Shown in pieces: positions 34,864-43,930 of a stretch of 64,000 bases of DNA. The stretch spans positions 1 through 64,000 of the forward strand of contig CALSLT010000047.1 of NCBI GenBank assembly GCA_943787265.1, given 5' to 3'. The notes under the pieces are model-generated. The model searched no databases and was not told the origin of the DNA. It saw nothing but the letters and a program-made list of their open reading frames with translations. This DNA is from an uncultured Planctomycetaceae bacterium. Lineage in GTDB: Bacteria; Planctomycetota; Planctomycetia; Planctomycetales; Planctomycetaceae. The translations under genes and the position numbers were made by a program. Numbering within the stretch: position 1 is the first letter of the stretch; each line of letters starts with the position of its first letter.

Positions 34864-36231
34864 ATGACTCTTCGTTTGATGCTAGTTCTGTGTGTGTGTG
34901 CGAGTGGCCTTTCGTCGGTCACCGTGGCTGACGAAATTCGCGACGGACGTATGAACGTCACGTCAAACCTGCGGGCAGGCGTTGCTAAAGTCGACATCAC
35001 GCCCGATGTGACGAAAGGTCTGCCGGTTGTCGGGCACCGGCGAACGGTTTTTGAAATTCGCGATCCGTTGCGGGCGGGTGTCCTGGTTCTGGACGACGGC
35101 GAGACTCAGGCGGCCATCGTGACGCTCGACACGATCGGAGCGTGGGATGACATGGTGCTACTCGCTCGCCAGCGAATCCAGAAGCTGACCAGCATCCCGG
35201 CTGCAAACATCATGGTGACGGCGTCGCACAATCATTCCGGGCCGGGTTTCGATGCGGATTCCGACTGGGGAAAATCGCTGATCGACAAGCTTGGAATCGC
35301 GGCGAAGAATGCGACAGCGACGATGAAGTCGGTGACCGTCGGTTACGGAGAAGACCGAATCGGCTTTGGTATTAACCGACGAAAGGTCATTGATGGACGA
35401 GCTGTCGTGCGGCTCAATCCTGACGGCCCGAACGATCAACGGGTGAAGGTCCTTCGCTTCGACGACGGAAATTCGCTTACGCCGCTCGCCGTGCTGATGC
35501 ATGCAGTGTGCCATCCCTGCTTCTTTACCTGGGGCGATAAGGGATCGCCGCCGTATCCCAATGGCTATCCGAAGCTCAGTGCAGATTTTCCGGGCGAGGC
35601 TCAGTCCTTCGTCGAAATGTGCTACGGCGACAAAACGAGTGCGATGTTTTTGCAGGGGTGCGCTGGCGACATTCGACCGAACTTGCCGGGCTATCCGTAC
35701 CGATGCGCGGATGAAGCCGACATTCAATGGGCGGGACGAGATCTTGGCAGCGCTGTTGTTCGGTCGCTGGCTCGTGAGGTGACACGCGAGCGGTTAGCAA
35801 ACCGAGAATCGTATTACGCGATTCGAGTTGCCAGTACGAAGGTCAGTTTGCCTGGCAAAACGGGACGAATTGAAGCCGAGCTTCAGGCGATGAAAATTGG
35901 ACCGTATTTGCTACTGACGATGCCTGGCGAACCGATGGTCGAGTACGGTTTCAAACTTGAAAACGCGATCGAAGACCGAGCGATCCCGATCATCGTCGGC
36001 TATGCCAACGGAAACATCGGCTACATCGCGACGGAAGCCGCCTACAACGTCGGCGGCTACGAACCCAACACATCGAAGCTTCTGCCCGAAGCAGAGACGT
36101 TGATTCTGGACGAACTGAGCCGGCTGGCTGATCGAGTTATCGGCGACGTCTTCGAGTCCTTTTCGAAGCACCCCAAAGATGTGAAGCGTCGCGAGGAACT
36201 TGAAAAGAAAAAGTCCGAAGGCGGTCGGTGA
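34864..36231 (+). CDS. Neutral/alkaline ceramidase N-terminal-domain protein
   Basis: This 455-aa secreted protein has a signal peptide (MTLRLMLVLCVCASGLSSVTVA). The neutral ceramidase domain is recognisable: LRAGVAKVDITPDVTKGLPV, AAIVTLDTIGAWDDM, MVTASHNHSGPGFDADSDWG (zinc His pair and catalytic region), FLQGCAGDIRPNLPGYP (the GxSxGDxxPN-like block), and VGYANGNIGYIATEAAYNVG. The C-terminal immunoglobulin-like domain of true ceramidases is missing, as in most planctomycete homologues, so another amide or lipid substrate is possible. Next gene 69 bases downstream on the same strand. Confidence 0.87.
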   Translation: MTLRLMLVLCVCASGLSSVTVADEIRDGRMNVTSNLRAGVAKVDITPDVTKGLPVVGHRRTVFEIRDPLRAGVLVLDDGETQAAIVTLDTIGAWDDMVLLARQRIQKLTSIPAANIMVTASHNHSGPGFDADSDWGKSLIDKLGIAAKNATATMKSVTVGYGEDRIGFGINRRKVIDGRAVVRLNPDGPNDQRVKVLRFDDGNSLTPLAVLMHAVCHPCFFTWGDKGSPPYPNGYPKLSADFPGEAQSFVEMCYGDKTSAMFLQGCAGDIRPNLPGYPYRCADEADIQWAGRDLGSAVVRSLAREVTRERLANRESYYAIRVASTKVSLPGKTGRIEAELQAMKIGPYLLLTMPGEPMVEYGFKLENAIEDRAIPIIVGYANGNIGYIATEAAYNVGGYEPNTSKLLPEAETLILDELSRLADRVIGDVFESFSKHPKDVKRREELEKKKSEGGR

Positions 36232-36300
36232 CGAGTTCCTTGAAATCTCAACGCTGCTTCAAAGCAATCGTTGTCGCGTTTCCGGCACGAGGATCGGTTG

Positions 36301-37188
36301 ATGAATCCTGAAAACGTTCTGCTTCGCCGATTGATCGGGCTGGTGGTTGCCGGTGTGAGCCTCTGGTTTCCGCCTCGTACTCATGGAGACGGGTATGGCA
36401 ACGGCACCAAAACGTTCACGGCTCCTAAGGAAATGGTCGAGGCTGATTGGTCGGATGTGGCAGAAATGAAACGAACGTGGGACGCGGCACTGGTGCGCGT
36501 TTCCGACGCCGACGGACAAGTTCGCAAGTTCTCGATGGACGAGGTGACGGAAGGCAGTTTTCCGGAGCAGACAAAGCATCCAACGGTCATCTATCTGCAT
36601 GGCTGCTCAGGCGTCTGGCCGGGGACGTACCGCAGGATCGATTTTCTGGCGGAAAATGGTTTCGCTGTGATTGCTCCGCTGAGCTTTGCTCGGAAGAAGT
36701 ATCCGCAATCCTGCGACACGAAGAACCATCGAGGGGGAATGTATCGTCCCACTCTTAAAATGCGCCAGTTCGATGCAGGTTTCGCGATCGAGAATGCGAA
36801 GAATCTGAGTTGGGTTGATGCAAAGAATGTTTTTCTGATGGGGTTAAGTCAGGGAGGAATCACGACGGCGACGTTTCGGTCGGACGATCCGACGTCCGCG
36901 GTTAATGCTCGGGTGGTCGAAGGTTGGACATGCCACGCCGGGTGGGAAGAGTATCGAGGAGTCAACGCGCCCGAAGGAGAACCTGTTCTTACGCTGGTGG
37001 GAGAACGCGATCCCTGGTTTCAGAGGCCGGCGACGGCGGGAGACTGCGGAAGTTTCCTCAATACGAAGAATGGAAGCCGGTCGGTAGTATTCCGGCAGGG
37101 ACCACTTCGGGCACGTCATGAATTGTTCGAGACGGATGAGGTTAAGCAGACTGTTTTGAAGTTTCTGCGGGATCACCTGCGAGACTGA
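36301..37188 (+). CDS. Secreted alpha/beta hydrolase (dienelactone-hydrolase-like)
   Basis: This 295-aa product has a hydrophobic leader (LLRRLIGLVVAGVSLWF). The alpha/beta fold is shown by TVIYLHGCSGVWPGTYRRID, the nucleophile elbow FLMGLSQGGITTATF (GLSQG), VLTLVGERDPW with the acid, and a C-terminal RARHELFETDEV. The extra Cys residues near the oxyanion loop (HGCSG, KYPQSCD) are typical of a secreted planctomycete subgroup. The product of the reaction is unknown; ester or lactone hydrolysis is inferred. ATG 36301 precedes the leader; the frame is open to 36271. The alcohol dehydrogenase begins 44 bases later. Confidence 0.78.
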   Translation: MNPENVLLRRLIGLVVAGVSLWFPPRTHGDGYGNGTKTFTAPKEMVEADWSDVAEMKRTWDAALVRVSDADGQVRKFSMDEVTEGSFPEQTKHPTVIYLHGCSGVWPGTYRRIDFLAENGFAVIAPLSFARKKYPQSCDTKNHRGGMYRPTLKMRQFDAGFAIENAKNLSWVDAKNVFLMGLSQGGITTATFRSDDPTSAVNARVVEGWTCHAGWEEYRGVNAPEGEPVLTLVGERDPWFQRPATAGDCGSFLNTKNGSRSVVFRQGPLRARHELFETDEVKQTVLKFLRDHLRD

Positions 37189-37232
37189 CAAGACTACCGG
37201 GACTCACAAAATTTACATTGCAGGATACTTGG

Positions 37233-38510
37233 ATGACGACTGATACCGTTTTTCAGATGACCGGCTCACACGTTCGCTTCGGAGTTGGGGCCACTCGGGA
37301 GGTCGGTTCCGATTTCGCGGACTTTGGAGCGAAGCGAGTCATGCTGGTTGTCGATCCGGCCGTGAAAGATCTGTACCCGGGGCAAACCGCGATCGAATCG
37401 CTGAAGTCGGCGGGCGTCGACTATGAAGTGTTTGACGGAGTCCGTTGCGAACCGACAGACACTTCGTTTCTCCAGGCAATCGAAGTCGCGACGAGTGGGA
37501 ACTTCGACGCCTTCCTGGCAGTCGGAGGCGGCTCGACGATTGATACGGCAAAGGCGGCCAACCTTTACGGAAGCTGGCCGGCGGAGTTCACCGAGTATGT
37601 GAATCCGACTCTCGGAAAAGGGACGACTCCGCCAGGACCGTTGAAACCGTTGATCGCGGTTCCGACGACGGCAGGAACCGGCAGCGAGACGACGGCGGTC
37701 GCCGTCTTTGACTTTGAAAAAGAACGAGTCAAAACCGGCATCGCCAATCGGTACATGAGGCCGATTCTCGGCGTGCTGGATCCCGAGAATACTCGGACGT
37801 GTCCAAAAGAAGTGGCAGCCAGTGCCGGGCTTGACGTTCTGTCGCACGCGCTGGAGTCCTTTACCGCGTTGCCGTTTCTCAGTCGTGACAAGCCGGAGCG
37901 GCCGTCGATGCGGACGGCGTATCAGGGCTCGAATCCGATCAGCGACGTGTGGGCGCTTGAAGCGTTGCGAGTCGTTGCAGAATTTCTCCCACGAGTATTC
38001 AACGATTCAGAGGACGAGGAAGCTCGCGGAAGAATGCTGCTCGGATCGTCGTACGCTGGCACGGGGTTCGGCAACGCGGGAGTGCATCTTCCTCACGCGA
38101 TGGCTTATCCCGTTGCAGGGCAGGTCGAAGGCTATCTCCCGCCGGGGTACGACGCGGATCATTCGATGGTGCCGCACGGAACGTCGGTCATTGTTCACAC
38201 GCCGGCTGTTTGCCGCTTCACAGCTCCGTCTGCTCCGGGGAGGCATCTGCAAGCGGCTGAGGCACTGGGAGCGGATATTGGTGACGCATCGCCGGCCGAT
38301 GCTGGAGAAATTCTGGCTGAGCGAGTCACTCATTTCATGAAGCTGATGAAGCAGCCCGGTGGCATCGAAGACTTCGGCTATGGTGAAGCAGACATTCCGC
38401 GGCTGGTCGACGGGACTTTGGTCCAGGCTCGACTGCTGAAACTTTCGCCATTGGAAACCGGAGCCGCCGAACTGACGGAGCTGTTTCGGAATTCGCTCAG
38501 GTTATATTGA
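37233..38510 (+). CDS. Iron-containing alcohol dehydrogenase, hydroxyacid-oxoacid transhydrogenase type
   Basis: This 425-aa cytoplasmic enzyme is of the type III (Fe-ADH) family. NAD-binding: FLAVGGGSTIDTAKAANLY; PTTAGTGSETTAVAVFDFE; metal ligands in DVLSHALES, HLPHAMAYPVAGQ and DHSMVPHGTSVIVHTPAV. The insertion YQGSNPISDVWALEALRVV and the late VPHG block are marks of the ADHFE1 (hydroxyacid-oxoacid transhydrogenase) branch, which couples 4-hydroxybutyrate oxidation to 2-oxoglutarate reduction. ATG 37233 follows an AGGA (37222-37225) and is preferred to TTG 37218. No polyhydroxybutyrate or succinate-semialdehyde genes are nearby. Confidence 0.88.
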   Translation: MTTDTVFQMTGSHVRFGVGATREVGSDFADFGAKRVMLVVDPAVKDLYPGQTAIESLKSAGVDYEVFDGVRCEPTDTSFLQAIEVATSGNFDAFLAVGGGSTIDTAKAANLYGSWPAEFTEYVNPTLGKGTTPPGPLKPLIAVPTTAGTGSETTAVAVFDFEKERVKTGIANRYMRPILGVLDPENTRTCPKEVAASAGLDVLSHALESFTALPFLSRDKPERPSMRTAYQGSNPISDVWALEALRVVAEFLPRVFNDSEDEEARGRMLLGSSYAGTGFGNAGVHLPHAMAYPVAGQVEGYLPPGYDADHSMVPHGTSVIVHTPAVCRFTAPSAPGRHLQAAEALGADIGDASPADAGEILAERVTHFMKLMKQPGGIEDFGYGEADIPRLVDGTLVQARLLKLSPLETGAAELTELFRNSLRLY

Positions 38511-38580
38511 GAAATTCGTTGCTCATCTTCGGCTGATTCTTGATGCAAACAACTCAGTAATTTTCACAAAGGATTCAGGC

Positions 38581-39375
38581 ATGTGTCGATCTCTGGCAAC
38601 CATTCTTCTGCTCGCTGGAAGTGTCTTGAGCATGGATAATCAAGTCGCGAATGCGGAACAGGATTTCGGAATCGGCGAGATCGAATTCACCGGAGGAAAG
38701 TACGAGAAAGAAGAATTTACGTACCTGATTCTTCCGCCGCTGAAGATCGAAGACGGAAAAGAATACCCGTTGCTCTTCTTCATGCACGGAGCTGGTGAAC
38801 GTGGTAACGACGTCCAGAAGCTGCTGCCTCACCTTCCGTCTCAGATGTGCAAAGAAGAATGGCTCGAAAAATATCCCTGCTTCATGGTCATCCCGCAGTG
38901 CCGAAACAATGAACAATGGGTTGACCAGGCCTGGAGCGAGAAAGAGTCCGTGCCGATCAAGGAACAGCCAACTGATCAAATGGCGATGGCAATGGCTGTC
39001 CTCGATAAATCGTTGAAGACGCTGCCAATCGACAAGCGGCGAGTTTATTTGACAGGGCTGTCTATGGGCGGTTTTGGTTCCTGGGAACTGGCCATGCGAC
39101 GCCCGAACCTTTTCGCCGCTGTCGCTCCCGTCTGCGGAGGCGGCGACGAGACTCAAGCGGCACGACTAAAGAACATCCCAATCTGGGCCGCTCACGGAGA
39201 CGCCGACACCGTCGTCTGGCCCGTTCGCACGCGGGCGATGGTTGATGCGATCAAGAAAAACGGCGGCAACGTGGAGTACACCGAGTACCCCGGCGTCGGC
39301 CACAACTCGTGGACGCCGTTTTATTCTGATCCCGAAGGTGTGATTCCGTGGCTGTTTCGGCAGGTTAAAAAATAG
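38581..39375 (+). CDS. Secreted alpha/beta hydrolase (LpqC/prolyl-oligopeptidase-like esterase)
   Basis: This 264-aa product has a signal peptide (MCRSLATILLLAGSVLSM). The domain shows YPLLFFMHGAGERGNDVQ (oxyanion loop), the nucleophile elbow VYLTGLSMGGFGSW, IPIWAAHGDADTVV with the catalytic Asp, and PGVGHNSW with the His. This layout is that of secreted feruloyl/acetyl-esterase-like proteins. The substrate is unknown; carbohydrate esters would fit the surrounding secreted hydrolases. It is 70 bases after the alcohol dehydrogenase and ends before a palindrome. Confidence 0.85.
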   Translation: MCRSLATILLLAGSVLSMDNQVANAEQDFGIGEIEFTGGKYEKEEFTYLILPPLKIEDGKEYPLLFFMHGAGERGNDVQKLLPHLPSQMCKEEWLEKYPCFMVIPQCRNNEQWVDQAWSEKESVPIKEQPTDQMAMAMAVLDKSLKTLPIDKRRVYLTGLSMGGFGSWELAMRRPNLFAAVAPVCGGGDETQAARLKNIPIWAAHGDADTVVWPVRTRAMVDAIKKNGGNVEYTEYPGVGHNSWTPFYSDPEGVIPWLFRQVKK

Positions 39376-39398
39376 CGAGGCAAGTTAGCTTCATAGGC

Positions 39399-39434
39399 TC
39401 TGTAGTGGCTTCGCGCCGGGTGAAGTCACTACGA
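39399..39434. repeat. Palindrome between convergent genes
   Basis: GTAGTG-CTTC (from 39402) and GAAG-CACTAC (to 39432) form an imperfect stem around GCGCCGGGT. It lies between convergent genes and supplies the TAG stop of the minus-strand acetyltransferase gene (39429-39431). It could be a two-way terminator or a dispersed repeat. Confidence 0.5.
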
Positions 39435-40574
39435 GCTTCGGTTCAACACTTTCTTCATCGCACCATAGAGTCGCGGATTTTGCTTTACAGTTTCGCGAAG
39501 CGACAAAGCTGCTCGTTTCAGACGCGGTTTCACTCCAGAGCCGAACAGATGGATTTTGAAGACTTCACGAGTCTCTGAAGCAAATCGTGCTTTGTACGCT
39601 TCGTCGCCCAAGCCAAAGTCGAACACTTCAACGCCCCGGTCGATCGCGTCTTCCAGCATGAAGCTCAACAGGACGTCGCCGGCAGCATACTTCGACCACT
39701 CGGCATCGAAGGTCGGCGCGTAATACGAGTACCGACCGTCGGCTTCCAATCCCAGGCACAGAGCGATGTTCTGACCGTCCAGTCGCAGAGCACTCAGTTT
39801 TGCTGAATGTTGAGTCGGTCCCTGCAGGATGGCTTTCAGAAATTGTTTTCCGTTTTCGTCTTCGAGAAAACTTTCGTCACCGGCGGCCAGTCTGCGTTCA
39901 CAATGTAGCTTGACAAAAAGCTCTCTGGCTTGCGGCAGTTCGTTCTGGTCAAGTTTGGCGACGAATTCCAGATTGCCCAGCCGCGCGAGTTGGTTACGGC
40001 GACGTTTGGTCGTCTTCTTGCGGCAGAGCTTTTTCTTTAGAGCCTCGGGTGTTTCTTCGGTCAGACGAGCGGTGGGTCCCACTCCGTGTTGAGCGATCAA
40101 CGGCCGACATGGAAAGCCGGTACTGGCTGCCGTATCGGATGACGAAAGAGCTTTTAGAAGCCACGAATCCTCAACCACGTTTTCTAGACATGCGTTTTGC
40201 CAAGTGAGTGCTTGATCATCGAGGCTTGAAAATGCCAGACGACAGACTTCGTCAAGATCAGCAGTGCTGAGGGCCGAGTCTGCTGCGAAGATCAGATCGT
40301 TAAAGTCGCCTCGTGGGCTGCTGAGGAAATTCAAGAAGCCGTCGCGTACTCCGACGGGGAGAATGGCCACTGGCTTTCCGGAGTTGCTGATGACCGGGCA
40401 GCAAGGCACAAGGCGGTCGCCATACGCATGGGCAATTGCGGCCAGCCAGTCAAAGTTGGTGAAGATCTCGGCGCGAGGATCCGCGGTCCAGATGTTCGAC
40501 CACTCGTCCCGATGCTGTTCAAACTCGGACCATGATCGAATCAGCGAGACTGCAAACTTTCCGGCAGCAACCAT
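39429..40574 (-). CDS. CelD/BcsL-type GNAT acetyltransferase
   Basis: This is a cytoplasmic protein of about 381 aa. The opening LIRSWSEFEQHRDEWSNIW and FTNFDWLAAIAHAYGDRLVP match the CelD/BcsL family found in exopolysaccharide clusters; the GNAT fold of the second half includes LSALRLDGQNIALCLGLEAD, YYAPTFDAEWSKYAAGDVLL and DFGLGDEAYKARFA. Probable role: acylation of a cell-surface sugar or precursor. ATG 40574 is chosen; an upstream Met at 40619 adds a 15-residue non-conserved stretch. It follows the polysaccharide deacetylase on the same strand, and both fit one surface-polysaccharide task. Confidence 0.83.
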   Translation of the reverse strand: MVAAGKFAVSLIRSWSEFEQHRDEWSNIWTADPRAEIFTNFDWLAAIAHAYGDRLVPCCPVISNSGKPVAILPVGVRDGFLNFLSSPRGDFNDLIFAADSALSTADLDEVCRLAFSSLDDQALTWQNACLENVVEDSWLLKALSSSDTAASTGFPCRPLIAQHGVGPTARLTEETPEALKKKLCRKKTTKRRRNQLARLGNLEFVAKLDQNELPQARELFVKLHCERRLAAGDESFLEDENGKQFLKAILQGPTQHSAKLSALRLDGQNIALCLGLEADGRYSYYAPTFDAEWSKYAAGDVLLSFMLEDAIDRGVEVFDFGLGDEAYKARFASETREVFKIHLFGSGVKPRLKRAALSLRETVKQNPRLYGAMKKVLNRSS

Positions 40575-40635
40575 CGAGTCACCTTTGCTTATGATATCTG
40601 CGTCGTGGACATTCCCCAACGCTTCGGTTTTGAAT

Positions 40636-40690
40636 TCGTGTAGGGTGCGTCGAGACGCACCCTACGAAGGCAATGACGCCTTCGTAGTTG
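40636..40690. repeat. Tandem REP-like hairpins at the end of the deacetylase gene
   Basis: GTAGGGTGCGTCGAGACGCA folds on CCCTAC to a near-perfect stem, and CTACGAAGGC ... GCCTTCGTAG forms a second hairpin that overlaps it. The deacetylase stop (40662-40664) lies inside, so its last residues (ASLPS) are encoded by the repeat. This suggests repeat insertion at or trimming of the gene end. Confidence 0.65.
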
Positions 40691-41804
40691 CAAGTTGTGG
40701 TGTTGGTTCTGTTGAAGAGTCGGCCGCGTTGGCGGGAAAGTCTTTAGTCAACGGTCCGTTGACGTCTGTGGTTTCGCCGTTTGGCGAACGGAGCCTCCTC
40801 AAGCAATCCATCATGCCGCTGACTTCCGCTCGAAATTGCCAGCGTTCGGTGTCTGATCCGATGCCGACCCGCTTGAGTTCAAGGATTGACTGCGAAGTTT
40901 GATTCAGTCCCGAGACTGTTGTGACCGCTGCGGGAATTCCGCATTCCTTGAGGGCAGCGAAGACTCGCTGGTCGTAGTCGGCCCTTGTTCCGTTGGGAAA
41001 CGCGAACGTGGGCGACGACGTGCCGAGGTTCTCCAGGACGGCGGCGTGTGAGTCTGCGATTTCGGAATGGATCTGGTCGTCGTCCAGGCGACTGAGCAGT
41101 TCATGATTGACTGTGTGTGGGCCGATTTCGATTAAGCCGGAATCCAGCATCTCGGAAGCGTTGTCCCACGACATGAGCTGGAAATCGTGGCCAGTCGGAT
41201 TCTGCAGGCCAGCGTTCCTGGTCTGGCGGCAGATGTCAGCGAGGATCCGATTTTTGTGCTCGACGGGCAGTTGTTTGAGCCGAGCGAGCAGCGTGTCGAA
41301 AACCTGCTGCTGACTGGCTGTGTTTGCCCATTCGTGGCTTCCGAGATTGTGCGATGACAGGTCGAGTTCCATCGAGTCGAACGACTGAATCTCAGCGAAC
41401 AGGCGGTCTTGCCAGAGCAGGGCGTCCGTGTCGATGTATCCAGTGGCGAGGTACATCGTCGCGGGAACGTTCAGTTCTCGAAGAATTGGGAACGCGACTT
41501 CAAAGTTGTTACGGAGTCCGTCGTCAAAGGTGATGGCCGCACACTTTGGTGGAAGGGGCTGGCCGGCGATGCGTCGGGTGATGATTTCAGAGAGAGGCAG
41601 GACGTCATAGTGACGCTTCAGGTATTCAATCTGCCAGCGGAACTCGTCAGACGGAATCTGGCACCAATGATCCCAGGTTCTCCGTTCGGGCAGAATTCCG
41701 TGGTACATCACGATCAATAGCTGATCTGCGTGAAGAGTCCGGCTGATGGCCGATGCTCCGCAGGCTTCCGCCGTGCGAACGATTTTCTTTGTGATACCTG
41801 ACAT
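40662..41804 (-). CDS. Polysaccharide deacetylase
   Basis: This 380-aa NodB-type deacetylase has LLIVMYHGILPE, AAITFDDGLRNNFEVAFPIL (the TFDD motif with the catalytic base and metal Asp), ATMYLATGYIDTD, and IEIGPHTVNHELLS with the second metal His pair, then FAFPNGTRADYDQ. No signal peptide is present, so it probably acts on cytoplasmic or lipid-linked sugars. A long central insert (residues 125-200) separates the motifs. Together with the downstream CelD-type acetyltransferase it forms a deacetylation/acylation pair, as seen in exopolysaccharide gene sets. Confidence 0.88.
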   Translation of the reverse strand: MSGITKKIVRTAEACGASAISRTLHADQLLIVMYHGILPERRTWDHWCQIPSDEFRWQIEYLKRHYDVLPLSEIITRRIAGQPLPPKCAAITFDDGLRNNFEVAFPILRELNVPATMYLATGYIDTDALLWQDRLFAEIQSFDSMELDLSSHNLGSHEWANTASQQQVFDTLLARLKQLPVEHKNRILADICRQTRNAGLQNPTGHDFQLMSWDNASEMLDSGLIEIGPHTVNHELLSRLDDDQIHSEIADSHAAVLENLGTSSPTFAFPNGTRADYDQRVFAALKECGIPAAVTTVSGLNQTSQSILELKRVGIGSDTERWQFRAEVSGMMDCLRRLRSPNGETTDVNGPLTKDFPANAADSSTEPTPQLATTKASLPS

Positions 41805-42176
41805 CGGGAGCCGTCTCGAAATGTGTTCTCTGCCGGAAGCGGTTGGCCTGGTCCTGGTGTACGAGGACTGGCTGTCTTTGTAAGGGTGTGCAACGCCTGA
41901 AACTTAGCCTCAAATCGCGAAACGGCTTGATCTCGGCGCTGGTTGAGACGCGAATCGAGGGCTTCGCTGCCGAGCCGTCGTACTTTGCGACTAATCCGCA
42001 GCCGTCGACTCGTGAGAATGATGCCGATTTACAACATGGCCGGCAGATGGTCTCGAATCGGCCGAAATCGGTTCGTGAGGGTAGGGTGGATGAGTCACGA
42101 AAAAACGTCACAATGCTCCGCTCGCTGTACGCGGCGAATGCACAATTCTCTCGAACTGTTCAGAACGGAAAGCGAA
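41805..42176. other. Divergent intergenic stretch of 372 bases
   Basis: It separates the deacetylase (minus) and sulfatase (plus) genes and must carry both promoters. The sulfatase frame is open back to 41943, but the added residues (Arg/Ser-rich) precede a clear signal peptide and look non-coding. I found no convincing promoter boxes, hairpin or RNA. Confidence 0.45.
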
Positions 42177-43796
42177 ATGCCTTTTAACTTTCGAAGATTG
42201 ACCGTCCAGACGTGTCTGTTGGCGTTGCTCGCCTGTCTGGTTGTTGCTCCGGCAGTCGCCGCCGATCGGCCGAATATTCTGTTCATCTTTTCGGACGACC
42301 ACGCCCCTCACGCCATTGGTGCTTACAACGGATGGCTGAAAGAGGTCGATCCGACGCCGAATATCGACAAACTTGCCGAGCAGGGAATGCTGTTTGAAAA
42401 CAGTTTCTGTACGAATTCGATCTGTGGGCCGAGTCGAGCGGTGATCCTTTCCGGGAAACACAGCCACAAAAACGGGTTCATGAATAATGGAAACTCGTTC
42501 GACTGGGACCAGCAGACTTTCGCAAAGGTGTTACAGAAGTCCGGCTACAACACAGCGATCTACGGCAAGTCACACTTGAAAGGCGCGCCGCAAGGATTTG
42601 ACGATTGGAAAGTTCTGCCGGGACAGGGGCTGTACTACAACCCGGACATGAAAACGCCGAATGGCATGAAGCGGATCGAAGGTCACTGCACGGACATTGT
42701 CACCGACCTGGCGATCGAATGGTTGAAGGAAGGTCGCGAAGACGGCAAGCCGTTCTGCCTGATGGTTCAGCACAAAGCTCCGCATCGAAACTGGATGCCG
42801 GCCGAACGACATCTCCACCTGTACGACGACATCGAGATTCCGTACCCGAACACGCTGTTCGACAAGTGGCACGACAACGCGCCGCCAGCTCGGTTTCAGG
42901 AGTTGGAAATTGATCGGCACATGCACCTGAACTTTGACCTGTTCGTGGACCTGACGGCCGACTTTCCAGACATCGAGGGACGATTCGACCGGTCCGCCTG
43001 GCGAAACCTGAAACGGATGACGCCGGCTCAGACGAAAGCCTGGCGAGACGCTTACGGCCCGAAGGACGCAGAGTTCCACAAGTTGAATCCGCAGGCAGAC
43101 GACCTGGTCCGTTGGAAGTTTCAGCGTTACGCGAAGAATTACCTGCGTTGCGTCAAGGGTGTTGACGAGAGCGTTGGCAAGTTGATGGCGACTCTGGACC
43201 AGATGGATCTCGACGATAATACGGTCGTGATTTATTCATCGGACCAGGGGTTCTATATCGGAGACCACGGCTGGTACGACAAACGCTGGATGTACGAAGA
43301 GTCGCTCAAGATGCCATTCATCTGTAAATGGCCGGGCGTGACAAAGCCAGGCTCGCGAGTCAAAGAACTGATTCAGAACCTCGACTACGGCGAGACATTT
43401 ATTGAAATGGCGGGAGCTGAGATTCCGGCTGAGATGCAGGGCAAATCGCTTGTTCCACTACTGAAAGGTGAAAAGCCTGACGACTGGCGAAAATCGATCT
43501 ACTACCACTACTACGAGTACCCCAGTGTCCACATGGTGCCTCGTCACTACGGAGTCCGCACTGAACAGTACAAGCTGATCTACTTCTATCAGTTCGACGA
43601 ATGGGAATTCTACGATCTGAAAGCAGACCCGGACGAACTGCAGAACGAATACGAAAACGAAAAGTACGCGGACCAGATCGCCGCTCACAAGAAAGAGCTG
43701 ACTCGCCTCCGCAAGCACTACGACGACCAGAGTGACACTGGCGTCATGCCCAAAGAATGGCAGGACGAAGTCCGTAATCAGCGGGCTGCAAAGTAG
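42177..43796 (+). CDS. Secreted sulfatase (type I, formylglycine-dependent)
   Basis: This 539-aa product has a signal peptide (TVQTCLLALLACLVVAPAVAA) followed by DRPNILFIFSDDHAPHA with the two metal Asp. The active-site motif is C83-G-P-S-R in NSICGPSRAVILSGK, the C-x-P-S-R form that needs oxidation to formylglycine. Other blocks: YGKSHLKGAPQGFDDW, SSDQGFYIGDHGWYDKRWMY (metal His and Asn/Asp), and the terminal YDLKADPDELQNEYEN. It hydrolyses sulfate esters, most likely of sulfated polysaccharides. No formylglycine-generating enzyme is encoded in the window. A hairpin follows the gene. Confidence 0.94.
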   Translation: MPFNFRRLTVQTCLLALLACLVVAPAVAADRPNILFIFSDDHAPHAIGAYNGWLKEVDPTPNIDKLAEQGMLFENSFCTNSICGPSRAVILSGKHSHKNGFMNNGNSFDWDQQTFAKVLQKSGYNTAIYGKSHLKGAPQGFDDWKVLPGQGLYYNPDMKTPNGMKRIEGHCTDIVTDLAIEWLKEGREDGKPFCLMVQHKAPHRNWMPAERHLHLYDDIEIPYPNTLFDKWHDNAPPARFQELEIDRHMHLNFDLFVDLTADFPDIEGRFDRSAWRNLKRMTPAQTKAWRDAYGPKDAEFHKLNPQADDLVRWKFQRYAKNYLRCVKGVDESVGKLMATLDQMDLDDNTVVIYSSDQGFYIGDHGWYDKRWMYEESLKMPFICKWPGVTKPGSRVKELIQNLDYGETFIEMAGAEIPAEMQGKSLVPLLKGEKPDDWRKSIYYHYYEYPSVHMVPRHYGVRTEQYKLIYFYQFDEWEFYDLKADPDELQNEYENEKYADQIAAHKKELTRLRKHYDDQSDTGVMPKEWQDEVRNQRAAK

Positions 43797-43817
43797 CCAG
43801 ACCAGGTTGGATTAGGT

Positions 43818-43860
43818 TGAGGACGCACGGGACAGGGAGCAGTTCTGTGCGTCCTGTCTT
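43818..43860 (+). terminator. Terminator-like hairpin after the sulfatase gene
   Basis: AGGACGCAC (43820-43828) pairs with GTGCGTCCT (43847-43855), followed by GTCTTA. The stem is 9 bases with an 18-base loop; the U tract is poor, so it may be a weak terminator or mRNA end stabiliser. Confidence 0.5.
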
Positions 43861-43930
43861 AGATTGATCCGAGCAAGCAAAGAAACTCAATCAGCAATTG
43901 CTGAAAGTCCGAAACGGGATACAGAATACG

